Origin: Anaerosporobacter mobilis DSM 15930
GTDB lineage: Bacteria > Bacillota > Clostridia > Lachnospirales > Lachnospiraceae
Direction of reading: 5' to 3'
Length of the DNA stretch: 64,000 nt
Assembly: GCF_900142955.1 (NCBI RefSeq)
Contig: NZ_FRCP01000008.1
Span: 100,568-164,567, forward strand
Shown here: positions 8,338-19,300 of the stretch, in pieces
How positions within the stretch are numbered: the first letter of the stretch is position 1
How the letters are laid out: each line of letters begins with the position of its first letter
The notes under the pieces: generated by a model
Database searches by the model: none
Seen by the model: only the letters and a program-made list of their open reading frames with translations
What the model was told of the DNA's origin: nothing
Made by a program: the position numbers and the translations under genes

Positions 8338-10182
8338 TTATAGCTTCTTTACATTCAAAGCTCTAAAAGCATTTAATACTGCAATGATAGTTACACCTAC
8401 ATCTGCAAATATAGCTGCCCACATAGTAGCTATTCCAAAAGCACTCAAAATAAGAACAATTATCTTTATTCCAATTGCAAATACTATGTTTTGATTTGCA
8501 ATTTTTAATGTCTTTTTAGAAATCTTCATTGCAGTAGCAATTTTCGATGGCTCATCAGTCATAATTACAATATCAGCAGCTTCAATGGCTGCATCAGAAC
8601 CTAAACCACCCATTGCTATTCCAATATCTGCACGAGCTAATACAGGTGCATCATTGATTCCGTCACCGACAAAGGCGAGTTTACCTTTTGTGGATTTTTG
8701 TGAAAATAATTCTTCTAGTTTTTCAACTTTGTCTGCTGGCAATAGTTCTGCATAAACCTTATCAAGACCAAGCTCTTTAGCAACTTTTGAACCAACACTT
8801 TTATTATCACCTGTCAACATAACTGTTTGCTTAATATTAGCTGCCTTAAGTTCCTTGATTGCTTGTGCTGAATCTTCCTTTACCTCATCGGCAATTACAA
8901 TGTAACCTATATATTTATTATTAACAGCAACATGTACAGCAGTACCAATCAGCTCTCCCTTGAAATAAGGGATATCCATCATTTTCATAAGTTTGATATT
9001 TCCTGCCATAACCTTTTTGCCATCTACTGTTGCAATAACACCATGACCTGATATCTCTTCTACATCTGAAATACGTCCATTGTCTATTTCTTTGCCATAT
9101 GCACGTTTCAGTGAAAGTGAAATTGGATGATTGGAATAGCTCTCCACATATGCAGTTAATTCAAGTAGCTCTTCTTTGGAAACCCCTTCTGGATGAATTT
9201 CCTGTACATTAAATACACCTTTCGTTAGTGTACCTGTTTTATCAAAAACAACAATCTCTGTTTGAGCCAATGCTTCAAGGTAGTTACTACCTTTAACTAA
9301 AATACCTTTTTTTGAAGCTCCACCTATTCCACCGAAGAAACTCAAAGGAATTGAAATAACTAAAGCACACGGACAGGATACCACAAGGAATGCTAGTGCT
9401 CTATATATCCAATCACTAAAAGTCGCCCCGTCTATAACAAGAGGCGGTATAATAGCTAGAAAAACTGCAATTATAACCACAACTGGTGTATAATATCTCG
9501 CAAACTTAGTAATAAATTGTTCTGAATTGGATTTTTTACTACTTGCATTTTCAACTAAATCAAGAATTTTGCTTACAGTAGATTCTCCAAATTCCTTGGT
9601 AACCTCTGCTGTAATAACTCCATTAATATTGATGCAACCACTCAGGATATCACTTCCTACTTCTACTTCACGAGGAACAGATTCACCAGTAAGTGCTGAT
9701 GTGTCAATCATTGAACTTCCCTCTATTACCTTGCCATCAAGAGGAATTTTTTCTCCTGCTTTAATTACAATAATATCTCCAATTTGTACTTCATCTGGGT
9801 CAACTTTGACAAGTTCATCGCCTTTTTTAACATTTGCATAATCTGGTCGAATATCCATAAGGCTTGCAATTGACTTTCTCGACTTGCCAACTGCATAGCT
9901 TTGAAACAGTTCTCCAACTTGATAAAACAGCATAACTGCAACACCTTCAGGATACTCACCAATAAAAAATGCACCAATTGTTGCAATACTCATTAAAAAG
10001 TTTTCATCGAAAACTTGACCTTTAAAAATATTTTTTACAGCTCTTTTTACAACATCTCCACCTACAATAATGTAACTTATTATAAAGAGAGCAATCTGTA
10101 ACCATTCGTTATTTAAATTAAGCAATACTGCTGTAGCTAACAAGGCTGCACCAATAATTATTCGCCATAGTCGTTTTGTCAT
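8338..10182 (-). CDS. cadA: Cadmium/zinc-exporting P1B-type ATPase
   Basis: 614 aa. Metal-site motif CPC at 270-272, phosphorylation site DKTGTLT with Asp314, TGES actuator loop near 165-168, and GDGINDAP in the P-domain. About eight membrane segments, with the end (FADVGVTIIAVLNAFR) typical of Zn/Cd/Pb (P1B-2) pumps. It lacks the N-terminal HMA metal-binding domain of most CadA proteins; that domain is a separate gene immediately upstream (15 bp). ATP-driven export of Cd(II), Zn(II) or Pb(II) across the membrane. Regulated by the CadC-like protein upstream. The call of Cd/Zn over Cu rests on the CPC context and the repressor type. Confidence 0.92.
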   Translation of the reverse strand: MTKRLWRIIIGAALLATAVLLNLNNEWLQIALFIISYIIVGGDVVKRAVKNIFKGQVFDENFLMSIATIGAFFIGEYPEGVAVMLFYQVGELFQSYAVGKSRKSIASLMDIRPDYANVKKGDELVKVDPDEVQIGDIIVIKAGEKIPLDGKVIEGSSMIDTSALTGESVPREVEVGSDILSGCININGVITAEVTKEFGESTVSKILDLVENASSKKSNSEQFITKFARYYTPVVVIIAVFLAIIPPLVIDGATFSDWIYRALAFLVVSCPCALVISIPLSFFGGIGGASKKGILVKGSNYLEALAQTEIVVFDKTGTLTKGVFNVQEIHPEGVSKEELLELTAYVESYSNHPISLSLKRAYGKEIDNGRISDVEEISGHGVIATVDGKKVMAGNIKLMKMMDIPYFKGELIGTAVHVAVNNKYIGYIVIADEVKEDSAQAIKELKAANIKQTVMLTGDNKSVGSKVAKELGLDKVYAELLPADKVEKLEELFSQKSTKGKLAFVGDGINDAPVLARADIGIAMGGLGSDAAIEAADIVIMTDEPSKIATAMKISKKTLKIANQNIVFAIGIKIIVLILSAFGIATMWAAIFADVGVTIIAVLNAFRALNVKKL

Positions 10183-10197
10183 ACTAAATAGCCTCCT

Positions 10198-10419
10198 TTA
10201 AGCCTTTTTCATAGTTGTATCGGGTTCAATTTTTTTAATTATTTTTTCGGCCTCTTCTATTATTGTTGGCATTTTTTCATCCTCACCATCAATAACGAGT
10301 TTTGTGGTCATAAAGTTAACAGTAGCTTCTTTCACTCCATCAAGCTCATTAATAGCCTTTTCCATTTTTGCCGCGCAATTTGCACAATCCAAACCTTCAA
10401 GTATAAATTTCTTTTTCAT
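10198..10419 (-). CDS. Stand-alone HMA metal-binding protein
   Basis: 73 aa, a single heavy-metal-associated domain. GLDCANCAAKMEKAI holds the CxxC metal ligands at about residues 11-17, followed by VKEATVNFMTTKLVI, the usual beta strand. The residues after the domain are acidic and lysine-rich. It takes the place of the missing N-terminal domain of the ATPase encoded 15 bp downstream, so it is probably its metal chaperone or regulatory subunit. Confidence 0.9.
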   Translation of the reverse strand: MKKKFILEGLDCANCAAKMEKAINELDGVKEATVNFMTTKLVIDGEDEKMPTIIEEAEKIIKKIEPDTTMKKA

Positions 10420-10564
10420 TATTAAATCCTCCTAAATATTATTTGTAATTTTATTTTGAATACTACAAGTCTTTTTCAAATTTTCTTGAAACATTGCTCA
10501 TTTGATATGAAGACTTAAATATCTGCCCAAATATCTTCAAAAAATATTCTATTATACCGCATTA

Positions 10565-10933
10565 CTACTTCTCGTTGATATGAATTAGACCTTGGTCAAA
10601 TATTTCTCTTACATGATCATCAACTAATGAATAATATACTACTTTGCCTTCTTTTCTGTTTTTCACTAAATTAGCTTGTTTTAAGACTCTCAGCTGATGG
10701 GAAATTGCTGATTGTGTCATGTTAAGTAATACAGCGATATCACAAACACACATTTCAGCTTCATGTAAAGCCCATAATATCCTGATTCGTGTTGAATCTC
10801 CAAATACTTTAAATAATTCTGCTAGATCATAAAGGCTTTCTTCTTGAGGCATTTTATCTCTAACTTGATTTACAATATCCTCATGAATTACATTGCAGTC
10901 ACATCTTTCAATTGAAATAAATTTTTCAGTCAT
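10565..10933 (-). CDS. cadC: CadC-like ArsR/SmtB metal-sensing repressor
   Basis: 122 aa winged-helix repressor. The N-terminal CDC (about residues 11-13) and the CVCD motif in helix 3 (about 62-65) supply the thiolates of the CadC alpha3N Cd/Pb/Zn site. LNMTQSAISHQLRVLKQANLV is the recognition helix and wing. Metal binding releases the protein from DNA and switches on the efflux genes. Two fitting operators flank a consensus promoter just upstream. A 145-bp AT-rich gap separates it from the HMA gene; no terminator was seen there, so one transcript is likely. Confidence 0.9.
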   Translation of the reverse strand: MTEKFISIERCDCNVIHEDIVNQVRDKMPQEESLYDLAELFKVFGDSTRIRILWALHEAEMCVCDIAVLLNMTQSAISHQLRVLKQANLVKNRKEGKVVYYSLVDDHVREIFDQGLIHINEK

Positions 10934-10961
10934 ATTATCACCTCTTTTTAAATCATTTCAT

Positions 10962-10985
10962 ATGAATGCTTGAGCAAGCATTCAT
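10962..10985. promoter_or_regulatory. Operator of the metal-resistance operon
   Basis: Perfect inverted repeat with 11-bp arms (ATGAATGCTTG and CAAGCATTCAT) and a 2-bp centre. It lies directly after the predicted transcription start, 29 bp before the cadC start, where a bound CadC-type dimer would block transcription. The 2-bp centre matches ArsR/SmtB operators. Confidence 0.82.
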
Positions 10986-10998
10986 ACGTTGTGTATTT

Positions 10999-11027
10999 AT
11001 TATATTATTGTTTTTCTCATATGTCAA
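10999..11027 (-). promoter_or_regulatory. Promoter of the metal-resistance operon
   Basis: Consensus -35 TTGACA (11022-11027), 17-bp spacer and consensus -10 TATAAT (10999-11004) on the minus strand. Both hexamers are perfect, so strong output and dependence on repression are expected. Confidence 0.92.
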
Positions 11028-11035
11028 TAGTTATA

Positions 11036-11049
11036 TGAGCATTTATTCA
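11036..11049. promoter_or_regulatory. Second CadC-type operator half-site pair
   Basis: TGAGCA, two bases, TATTCA. This differs at one base from the TGAACA-n2-TATTCA core I remember for CadC/SmtB operators. It lies just upstream of the -35 hexamer, so repressor could bind on both sides of the promoter. Confidence 0.6.
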
Positions 11050-11506
11050 AGTATTTTTTATATTATTTGAAATATCTCAAAACCATCTATTACGACATTA
11101 ATACCATAAAAGGGTGATTTCTATACAAACCTATTTTAAAAACACAAATATTGTAGGTTCTATAATAGTTTGAAATAAAATTTCAAACTATTAAAAAACT
11201 ATAGTGGTAGCTGTTTCAAAACAACTACCACTACATTAGATTATATAAAATTCTTATCATCCCAGAGGATTATTTCTCCCTCTTTCTGAGCCATCAATTT
11301 TTCCACCTTTATAATGTCATCACTCTTTTTACCCTATGTCATCTATAAAGCACCCCAAAAATAGGGGTCAAAAAACGGTGTTTTTTCGCTCATTTTTTGC
11401 TCCAAAATCACTCTTGAACCACTATATGTTGTGGTCAACTTCTACTTTTCGCCCCCTGAACCACAATACGTCATCAAAATTATACTCTCAACGTGGCCCG
11501 ATAGGC
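11050..11506. other. Gene-free junction with two hairpins
   Basis: No credible coding frame. Two inverted repeats are visible: 11164-11175 with 11181-11192 (AATAGTTTGAAA and its complement), and 11202-11216 with about 11219-11233 (around GTGGTAG and CTACCAC). Both could end transcription in either direction. From 11300 to 11500 the sequence is unstructured apart from small repeats such as CACCCCAAAAATAGGGG. The stretch separates the metal module from the ICE backbone and probably contains a junction between independently acquired segments. Confidence 0.5.
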
Positions 11507-11686
11507 TCATCTTGATGTCTTGAGTAATTTTTCACATTTATCCGTACGTGGAAACTTTTCTATCTTGTTTTTTTCACTTTGTGTTTCATATAAGTCATTC
11601 GCTTTATCGCCCATTTGATTTGCTTTTAACAGACCTATTAATTCTTTTATCATTTCATCCTGTGTTAATGATTTTTCTATATCCAT
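11507..11686 (-). pseudogene. Truncated DUF6674-like protein, 59 aa
   Basis: Frame with AGGAGG at 11695-11700 and ATG at 11684-11686, starting 3 bases past the stop of the preceding gene. The N-terminus MDIEKSLTQDEMIKELIGLL, then KANQMGDKANDLYE, matches what I recall as the start of DUF6674-type ICE proteins, which are longer and continue into a coiled coil. Here the frame ends after KLLKTSR, so the C-terminal part seems lost at the edge of the ICE backbone. It may still be translated. Confidence 0.6.
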
Positions 11687-11689
11687 AGC

Positions 11690-12145
11690 TTACGCCTCCT
11701 CATCCCCTGTTTCTTCTCCACGCATCACTCTGATGAACTTCTCATATTTTTCCAGCGAATTATTCGGATCTCCTTCCACTGTGAAATCAAACATATCGGA
11801 GAAGTCATGCACATCCCCCATCGAATACAAATCTTTTAAAAACCTGCTGAAATCCTCAACAAATTTAGCTAAAATCTGTTCATGATTATCATTCTCGTTA
11901 TAAACATAATATTTCACATATTCCTTGCGGCATATTCCAATACAGTCCCAGACCTTATATGTTATTTCACCTTTTTGATATAGGTTGATTTGTAACATTC
12001 CTCCACTGAATCGATGATTAATAAATGTGTCATAAAACTTAGATGTCACACTTAATGTTAGTCTTTTGCCTTCTTCTTTCGTGTACTCTACAATCACTGG
12101 AATAATCGCAAAAACAGCTGCTCTTTGAAATTCTCTTTTCCTCAT
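11690..12145 (-). CDS. Conserved ICE protein of unknown function
   Basis: 152 aa from the ATG at 12143-12145, chosen because a GGAGG site lies 10 nt upstream; an in-frame upstream start would begin inside a terminator hairpin. No domain recognised. The N-terminus RKREFQRAAVFAIIPVIVEY is basic then hydrophobic, followed by beta-rich sequence and an acidic C-terminus (EETGDEEA). No signal peptide or clear membrane helix. It is the second-last gene of the long ICE operon. Confidence 0.7.
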   Translation of the reverse strand: MRKREFQRAAVFAIIPVIVEYTKEEGKRLTLSVTSKFYDTFINHRFSGGMLQINLYQKGEITYKVWDCIGICRKEYVKYYVYNENDNHEQILAKFVEDFSRFLKDLYSMGDVHDFSDMFDFTVEGDPNNSLEKYEKFIRVMRGEETGDEEA

Positions 12146-12166
12146 ATTGTCTTTTCCTCCAAATTC

Positions 12167-12197
12167 GAAAGAGCCAGAGATAATCCCTGACTCTTTC
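12167..12197 (-). terminator. Hairpin after the SpoVG-like gene
   Basis: GAAAGAGTCAGGGA and its near complement (12167-12180 against 12184-12197) form a stem 15 bp after the SpoVG-like stop. The T run is short, so termination may be partial and allow read-through to the next gene. Confidence 0.55.
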
Positions 12198-12211
12198 ATC
12201 TACATTATTTA

Positions 12212-12913
12212 CTATCGAAACGGTGTCTCTCTATCAGGCAAACTCTGAAACTGTCCTGACTTTTCTTTCTCTTTCTGCAAATCATTTTTTGTTTCTTTTT
12301 GCTCTTCCTGCTTCTTTTCCTTTTCTTCCTCATATGTTTTCATTACCTCTCCATAAAGTTTTTCACGAAACTCCTTTGTTACTGGATAACACACGTCCTG
12401 ATAAATCGCTTTGCCTTGTTCGTCTATCTGCTTTGTCTTATAAGCCGGCATTGCAACAAACAGCTTATCTTTCCCCTGAAGGATACTTACATTATTTACA
12501 ATAAATTGATTATCGAAATAAATACGTGCAAGACCACATACATTGCTACCATCTCTTTCAAATGGTGTAACCTTTACTGAAAACTCTGGCATTTCAGACT
12601 GTGTTTTTTCAATCTGTCCTTGCTCTTTTCCCTGATTTATTACATGCTCATAAGCTTCAAGGATGTTATCGTACAGTTCCTCACGAAATTCCTTGGTGAT
12701 GGGATTGCAGACATCCTTAAAAATAACACCGCCATTCTCATCTCTTTCACTGGAACGATATCTAGGCATAGATACAAATAACTGATGTCTTTCAGGATTT
12801 TCTAAGATTGCAATATTGGTAATCTTAAATGAATCACCAAAGACTACTGTGGCAAATCCTTTGATATTGCCTTCCTTTGTTTTTACTTCATTTACATGAA
12901 TTGAATATTTCAT
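12212..12913 (-). CDS. Tandem SpoVG-domain protein
   Basis: 233 aa with two SpoVG-like domains, at about 1-85 and 108-195. Each has the beta-rich core of SpoVG (KGFATVVFGDSFKITNIAIL and CGLARIYFDNQFIVNNVSIL), the FVSMP/FVAMP strand, and the DVCNPIT/DVCYPVT plus KEFRE helix. Host SpoVG is a single-domain RNA- and DNA-binding regulator of division and sporulation. The fusion gives a built-in dimer; a role in regulating ICE or host genes is inference. The C-terminus (about 196-233) is a charged Glu/Lys tail. Confidence 0.85.
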   Translation of the reverse strand: MKYSIHVNEVKTKEGNIKGFATVVFGDSFKITNIAILENPERHQLFVSMPRYRSSERDENGGVIFKDVCNPITKEFREELYDNILEAYEHVINQGKEQGQIEKTQSEMPEFSVKVTPFERDGSNVCGLARIYFDNQFIVNNVSILQGKDKLFVAMPAYKTKQIDEQGKAIYQDVCYPVTKEFREKLYGEVMKTYEEEKEKKQEEQKETKNDLQKEKEKSGQFQSLPDRETPFR

Positions 12914-12982
12914 TTACTACTCACTTTCCGTATGCTCCGTGCATACACCAAAATCAAAAGTGGATGCCTACCATCCACTTCA

Positions 12983-13345
12983 CTACTCTTTGCAGATGCT
13001 ACAACGCATCTGCTCAATTACATCCAAAGGGACACGACCATTCAGCCAATTAGCTAAGGTAATGACCATTCCGTCCTGTTCAAAGTAGATATAGTGCTGA
13101 TGTTCTGCACTAGCTTCATATACTACCGTGACAGCAAAATTAGGCATGAACATTTGTGATTCTTCTTCCCAAGTACATACAACCCCCTCATGCAGATTTA
13201 GATTTAATTCTGGAATATGCACCCACCATCCACTGATAACAATTTGATACTCTTCATCTGTTTCAGCTATATCATCATCAATATCTGATAAATCCATCTC
13301 TGCAATCACTTCTTCCACTTCGAACAAGCGATACACTTTCTCCAT
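12983..13345 (-). CDS. Small acidic protein of unknown function
   Basis: 120 aa, unrecognised. Acidic N-terminal region (EVEEVIAEMDLSDIDDDIAE) followed by a compact beta-rich part with Trp (GWWVHIPELNLNLHEG) and a C-terminal MRCSICKE with two Cys. It is 25 bp from the giant helicase gene and 69 bp from the SpoVG-like gene, all in one direction. The acid-rich, small character resembles DNA-mimic antirestriction proteins, but no family motif supports that. Confidence 0.7.
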   Translation of the reverse strand: MEKVYRLFEVEEVIAEMDLSDIDDDIAETDEEYQIVISGWWVHIPELNLNLHEGVVCTWEEESQMFMPNFAVTVVYEASAEHQHYIYFEQDGMVITLANWLNGRVPLDVIEQMRCSICKE

Positions 13346-13370
13346 TACTCCTCACGTCCTTCCCTATCCA

Positions 13371-16300
13371 TCATCTGCTCCTATCATCCACGTTGGTTTG
13401 ATAAGCAGTTTTTGCTTCAGCAACATATTTATCATTTTCAGACTTTTCTATATTGCCCTCGTCCAATTCTTCTTTTGTCGCACTTAAGTCCACATCTTCC
13501 ACTTTCCCATTTTCCAGATTTAGCTGTGCATTCAATTCATATTGACGCGCCAGCTTTTCTTTCAATTCTGTTTCATAAGCAAATGGCTTCTCGTACTCTG
13601 ACTTTGAGGCATCCAAATCATTCTGATACTGGTCAATCTTCTTCAGTAAAAACTCTTCATTCTCATGAATTCCACTAAATAAATTTTCTAATTTCACCAT
13701 ATTTCCAACTGGGCTAGTTGACAGTTCCGCTTTGTAGTCTGTCTTTCCACGAAGCACCAAATAATTTGTGCCCATGAAGTTCTTTTCTACCAGCAACTCA
13801 AACTGATGAAACTGACCAATAGGATTGATTTCACCTGTCTTGCACTTACTAATTGCTTCTAACATAACGGTTCCACCATCCACACGCTCCTCAAAACTTG
13901 CTCTACCTATCGTAATAGAAAAATCCGGATTCTGAATTAGTTCTGCATCTCTCAGCTTGATATCTTCCTTTACACAGCACAGTTTCTCTTGTGCTGCCTT
14001 AATCAGCTTTGGATAGCGGATCATATAATTATCCTGCAACGAATAATGCTGATTGTCATAAGAAGCTTTTAGTAACTTCAAACGTTGTACCTCATTATCT
14101 AATTCCATCTTTTCACGAATCAATGGATTGCCAGTTGCAACTGCTTTAATTTCTGCATATGACAAAGTTGCTTCATCAATATCCTCACAAGTTCTGGATA
14201 CAGATTTGCTTGTCATAACCTGACTGATAAATCGCTGCTTATTTTCCACTAATGACCATGAATACGCATCAAAAGTTCCTTTTGTAACATAACGATAAAT
14301 TGCCACCTCGGAATTTTCATTTCCCTGACGGATACCTCTGCCTTCTCGTTGTTCAATAGCAGAAGGCTTCCAAGGACAGTCGATATGATGCATCGCAACA
14401 AGATGTGTCTGTACATTTACACCAGTACCGCACTTATCTGTAGAACCGATTAGAATTTTCTTTTTACCTGTTCGCATTTCTTTAAACAAGATATCCCTCT
14501 GCCCGTCTGTCTTAGCATCATGGATAAATGCTATTTCTTCTTCTGGAATTCCCCGAAAAATTAGTTGCTCTTTAACATAATTGTAGACATCAAAATCTTT
14601 ACTCAAGTCACGGCTTGACCATCCACTCTTAGGCGTACCAATATCCGAAAAAATAAGCTGACAACCGATTTTATTCTCGTTGACAGCTTTGAAATATTCG
14701 TAGCATACATTTTCTACGACCTTATTTAATTTTCCATCCGTATTGTTTGGTGCATCTGCATCTAATAGCCTTGCATCAGTACCTAGCAGTCTAGCCTCAT
14801 GTGTGATCTTTAGGAAATTATCCTCTGATGGGTCAATTCCATCATTACGGATTCGCTCTGCCCTTACTACAAAATCCTCCATGACCTGTTTTACATACCA
14901 GTCTGGTTCACTTTCCACAATTGTGTACTTATTATCCCTTAGTGTTGGCACTTTCAGATTTAGCATATCTTTGGTTTGTACATCTGCCACTTCACGAAAG
15001 ATGTTCATTAATTCTGGAAGATTCGTAAACTTATTAAACCTGCTTTTGAATCGGAATCCGCTTCCTTCTACGGTAAGTTCAAGTGCTGTTGTTACTTCAC
15101 CAAAGTTTGCTGCCCAGGAGTCAAAATGATAAATTCCCATCTGCTCTAGTGCCTCTTTTTGTAGATATAACTGCATCACATACAGTTCGCACATAGTGTT
15201 TGAAACCGGGGTTCCTGTTGCAAATACAATTCCTCTGCCATCATTGATTTCACTCAAATACTGGCATTTCAACTGCATATCTGTAGATTTCTTCGCTCCT
15301 GAGCTGCTAATACCGGAAACATTATTCATCTTGGAAAAAATAGCAAGGTTCTTAAAATTATGAGCTTCATCCACCATAATTGAATCCACACCTAACTCCT
15401 CAAAGGTAATCAAATCATCTTTTCGACTTTCATCTGCCAATGATTTCAACTGTTCCTCTAGCTTTTTCTTCTGTGCCTCCATCTGCTTTACAGTCCATCG
15501 TTCTCCGTTCTGTGACTTCATTTCATCAATAGAATAGGCAATCTCCTCAATCTGTTGGTTCAACATCCGCTCCTTTCTTTCTGCCGAGATAGGAATCTTC
15601 TCGAACTGCGAATGCGACATAATAATACAGTCATAATCTCCCGTTGCAATTCTAGAGACAAACTGCTTTCTCCTACTCTTTTCAAAATCACGCTCTGTTG
15701 CCACTAATATATTAGCGGACGGATACAGGCGCAGGAACTCACTTGCCGTCTGTCCAATCAATGGTTTTGGCACCACCATAATTGTTTTACCTGCAAGTCC
15801 CAGTCTTTTCTGCTCCATACAAGCAGCCATCATTTCAAAACTCTTACCCGCCCCAACACAATGAGCCAGTAACGTGTTTCCTCCCATCAGGATTCTTGCT
15901 ACTGCATTCTTTTGATGTGGCTGTAATTCAATCTCTGGATTCATCCCTGGAAACTGTAACTGTGAACCATCATACTCCCGCAAGCGAATATTATTGAATG
16001 TTTCATTATAATACTCCACATACTTTGCTCTTCTCTCTGGATCTCGGAATAACCATTCCTTAAATGCTTCTTTCATCTGGTTCTGCTTTTCTCTTGCTAA
16101 CATCGTTTCATTTTTATTCACGACATAGTGATATTTTCCATCACCATCATCAATTCTGTCACGAATGGTAACTGTCTTTAGGTTCAGCGTATCCTCAAAA
16201 ATTGAATAGGCATCCTCTCTGCTCGTTCCATAAGTTTTCGTGGCTGCAACAGAATGTTTATCTCTTGACTTATTTTCAATAAACCATTCCATACTCAGCT

Positions 16301-19300
16301 TATTCAAATGAACCTGTATTCCCGAATTGTACCACTGAGTTCGTACTGCTCTTTCCCTTCTCGGAGTATTGAGAAGTTCGTAGATAAACTGCTCATAGTC
16401 TTCTGCCTCCACCCATGTGGTTCCAATTCTTACATCAATCTCACTTGCTTCAATATCCTTTGGCTGCACCTGTTCCAACGCCTTTATATTTTGTACGAAT
16501 AACTCTGGATTCGCTCCTCGCATAGCTTTTGCTACACGCAGCTTTTCTCTTACATTTCCAGACAGATAATCATCCGCTGTCTCCCAACCTGCGTTTGGAT
16601 TATTTTCGTTATAACGGTTTGGATTCAGATAAATTAATCCCTGTAATTCTTCAAGCATAACCGCACGTTCTAACTCTGCTTTTACGTCATCAGATAGTGC
16701 AATATTCGAGGACGGTTCATTCCCTTTTGCTGCCAATTCCTCTACCAGCTTTGACAAATCAGGCTGATAAATACTTAACATATAGGGAATGTTGACTGCG
16801 CCATATTCATTGATTGATACATTAAGCGCTTCTACCGCTGTTTCCACTCTCTCAATCTGAATTCTGGCTTTGATGGTTTGCTTAAAGAACATGTCTGCTT
16901 TCTTCACAATCCCATCCTCATTTACATCTTCTAAAGAGCATAACAGTGGGTAGTCAGAATCATCTCTGAATGCCCTGCTGTTTGCCTGTGCAGTAATACA
17001 TCCATATTTTTCAACAAAGGCATCGTAGGTTGCATTCAATGTTTTTTGTCCTTCTGCTAATTCTTCCTCACTACAACCATCTGTCTGAATATCGATCAAG
17101 TGTCTGGTATTATTTCGAATTTCATCTAGCAAGCGAATCCTATCCTCTACTGTAGCATTTACTTCTTTTCGGTACATATGGGAATTTTCTCTGTAATATA
17201 ACTTTCCTTCATAAAACGTATAAGAGAAATTTCTCACATCGGGATCTGCAGGTATCGCATCTTCACTTATTTCCTCTGACTCTTCTAAATGTTCAAAATC
17301 AGTCATCTGTGCAGATATTGTACGAATAGCTTTATTCAATTCTTCGTACATATTGAAGTTTTCAGCATCATTTACACAGACTGTATATCTGCTATCCTGA
17401 CCGTAAATTCTAGTGTCATATTCCATATGTCCTAGCATCATATCTGGATGCTCTACAAAATAAGAATTGACCGCAATTCCATTCTGGGTATAGCTCAAAT
17501 GCACCCAATCTGGTTCAATATCAATCTTACGTTCTCTTTTTTGTAAAAATAAAATATCGCTGGTCACTTCAGTTCCTGCATTTTCTTTAAATGCCATATT
17601 AGGAAGTCTTACCGCACCAATTAGTTCCGCTCTCTCCGCCAAATACTTACGGAAGGTAGCATTGCTTTTATCAAGCGTTCCTTTCGTCGTAATAATCGCA
17701 ACAATACCGCCTGGTCTTACCTGATCCATCGCTTTTGCAATAAAGTAATCGTGAATACGAAGATTTAATTTATTGTATTTCGGATCAAATACCTTATAAT
17801 CTCCAAATGGTACATTCCCAATCACAACGTCAAAGAAATTATCTGGGAAGGTGGTCTTTTCAAAACCAGTAATACTGATATCTGCTTTCTGATACAGCTG
17901 CTTTGCAATTCTACCGGAAATGCTATCTAGTTCCACACCATATAATTTGCAATTCTGCAAAGGGGTTGGCATGCTTCCAAAGAAGTTTCCGACTCCCATA
18001 CTTGGTTCTAATACATTTCCACCTCGGAAACCAAATTGGAGTAACGCCCGATTCATGCAACTTGCAATTTCTGGTGAAGTATAAAATGCATTATTTACAG
18101 TAGCTCTAGCTGCAATATATTCATCTTCTGTCAAAAGACTTTTCAGCTCTACATATTCCCTTTTCCAGTTTTCATTATTTTCATCGAATACTTGAGAAAT
18201 ACCTCCCCAGCCAACATACTTTGATAAGATTTTCTGTTCCTCTCTGTTTGCCAGTCTGTGTTCTGATTCCACCTGCTTTAACACTCCAATTGCTTCTATA
18301 TTCCACTGGTATCTTGTCTTTGCTCCACCTTTTTGAAGTTCCCACAAATTGTAATGAAAGTTACTTTTCTCGGAATGTGTTACTTCATCATCTATGTGAT
18401 TCTCTGCTGCACTTTCATTACCAGTAGAAACTCGTCTTTGTGCTTGTTCCTCACGATTCTGTTTTGCGCTGTCACATTTATCAAGGAATCTCTGATATAT
18501 TGGCTGTAAGGTTGTTCTATCCTCAGTTGCCATCATTTCATTATACCGTTGTCTATGATCTGCTCCGCAGAAGAATGGTTGCTTTGACATATAGGACAAT
18601 ACTTCATACAGTTCTCTATAGCCTGTTGCAACTGTTTCTCTTTCACCAAAGCGGTTCTTATAATTCATTTTAATCTCATAAGGCTTTAAGGTGTATTCAA
18701 TTAAGCCATATTTGTTGTTGCTATAGCCTTTTTGCTCTTCTTTACTTCCTAAGACCATATCTGACAAAAGTTCTAATTTATTTGGAATGAGCAAATACTC
18801 TGAATTTACAATATCCTGTAAAAATGGTTTAAAAGGCATGTAACAGCTACATTCTGTCACAAGAATTTCCATTGCCTCTCGCATATCTTCATCCATATCT
18901 GCAATTATGTTTGCATAATCAGTAGGAATTACTTCCAGTCTTTCATCACTATGGCTCTCCTCATACTGCTTTTCATATTCACGATTTTCTGCTTCAATCT
19001 CCGCACCATATTCAGCCATTGTGACCATACGGTCTTCTTCTGCAAGTTCCTCTGGTGTCATTTCATAAGTTTCTGTCTCTGCTTTCTGTTCTGTGATCTT
19101 CCTATGACTTTCATAGCTTTCAGGTTCATCGGGAATCGCAAATGCATCCACGACCTCAACGACTTCCTGTTCATCAGTAGCATCTATTACTCGGTGAACG
19201 ATATCAACATAATCTTCCCTGTCACCATCCATAGCAATTTCATCTAATGATTGTCTCTCTGGCTGATACTCTCCAGTCATAATTAGAACACTTATTTCTT

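Noticed and set aside
14743..15129. 128-codon plus-strand frame
   Set aside because: Antisense shadow of the helicase domain.
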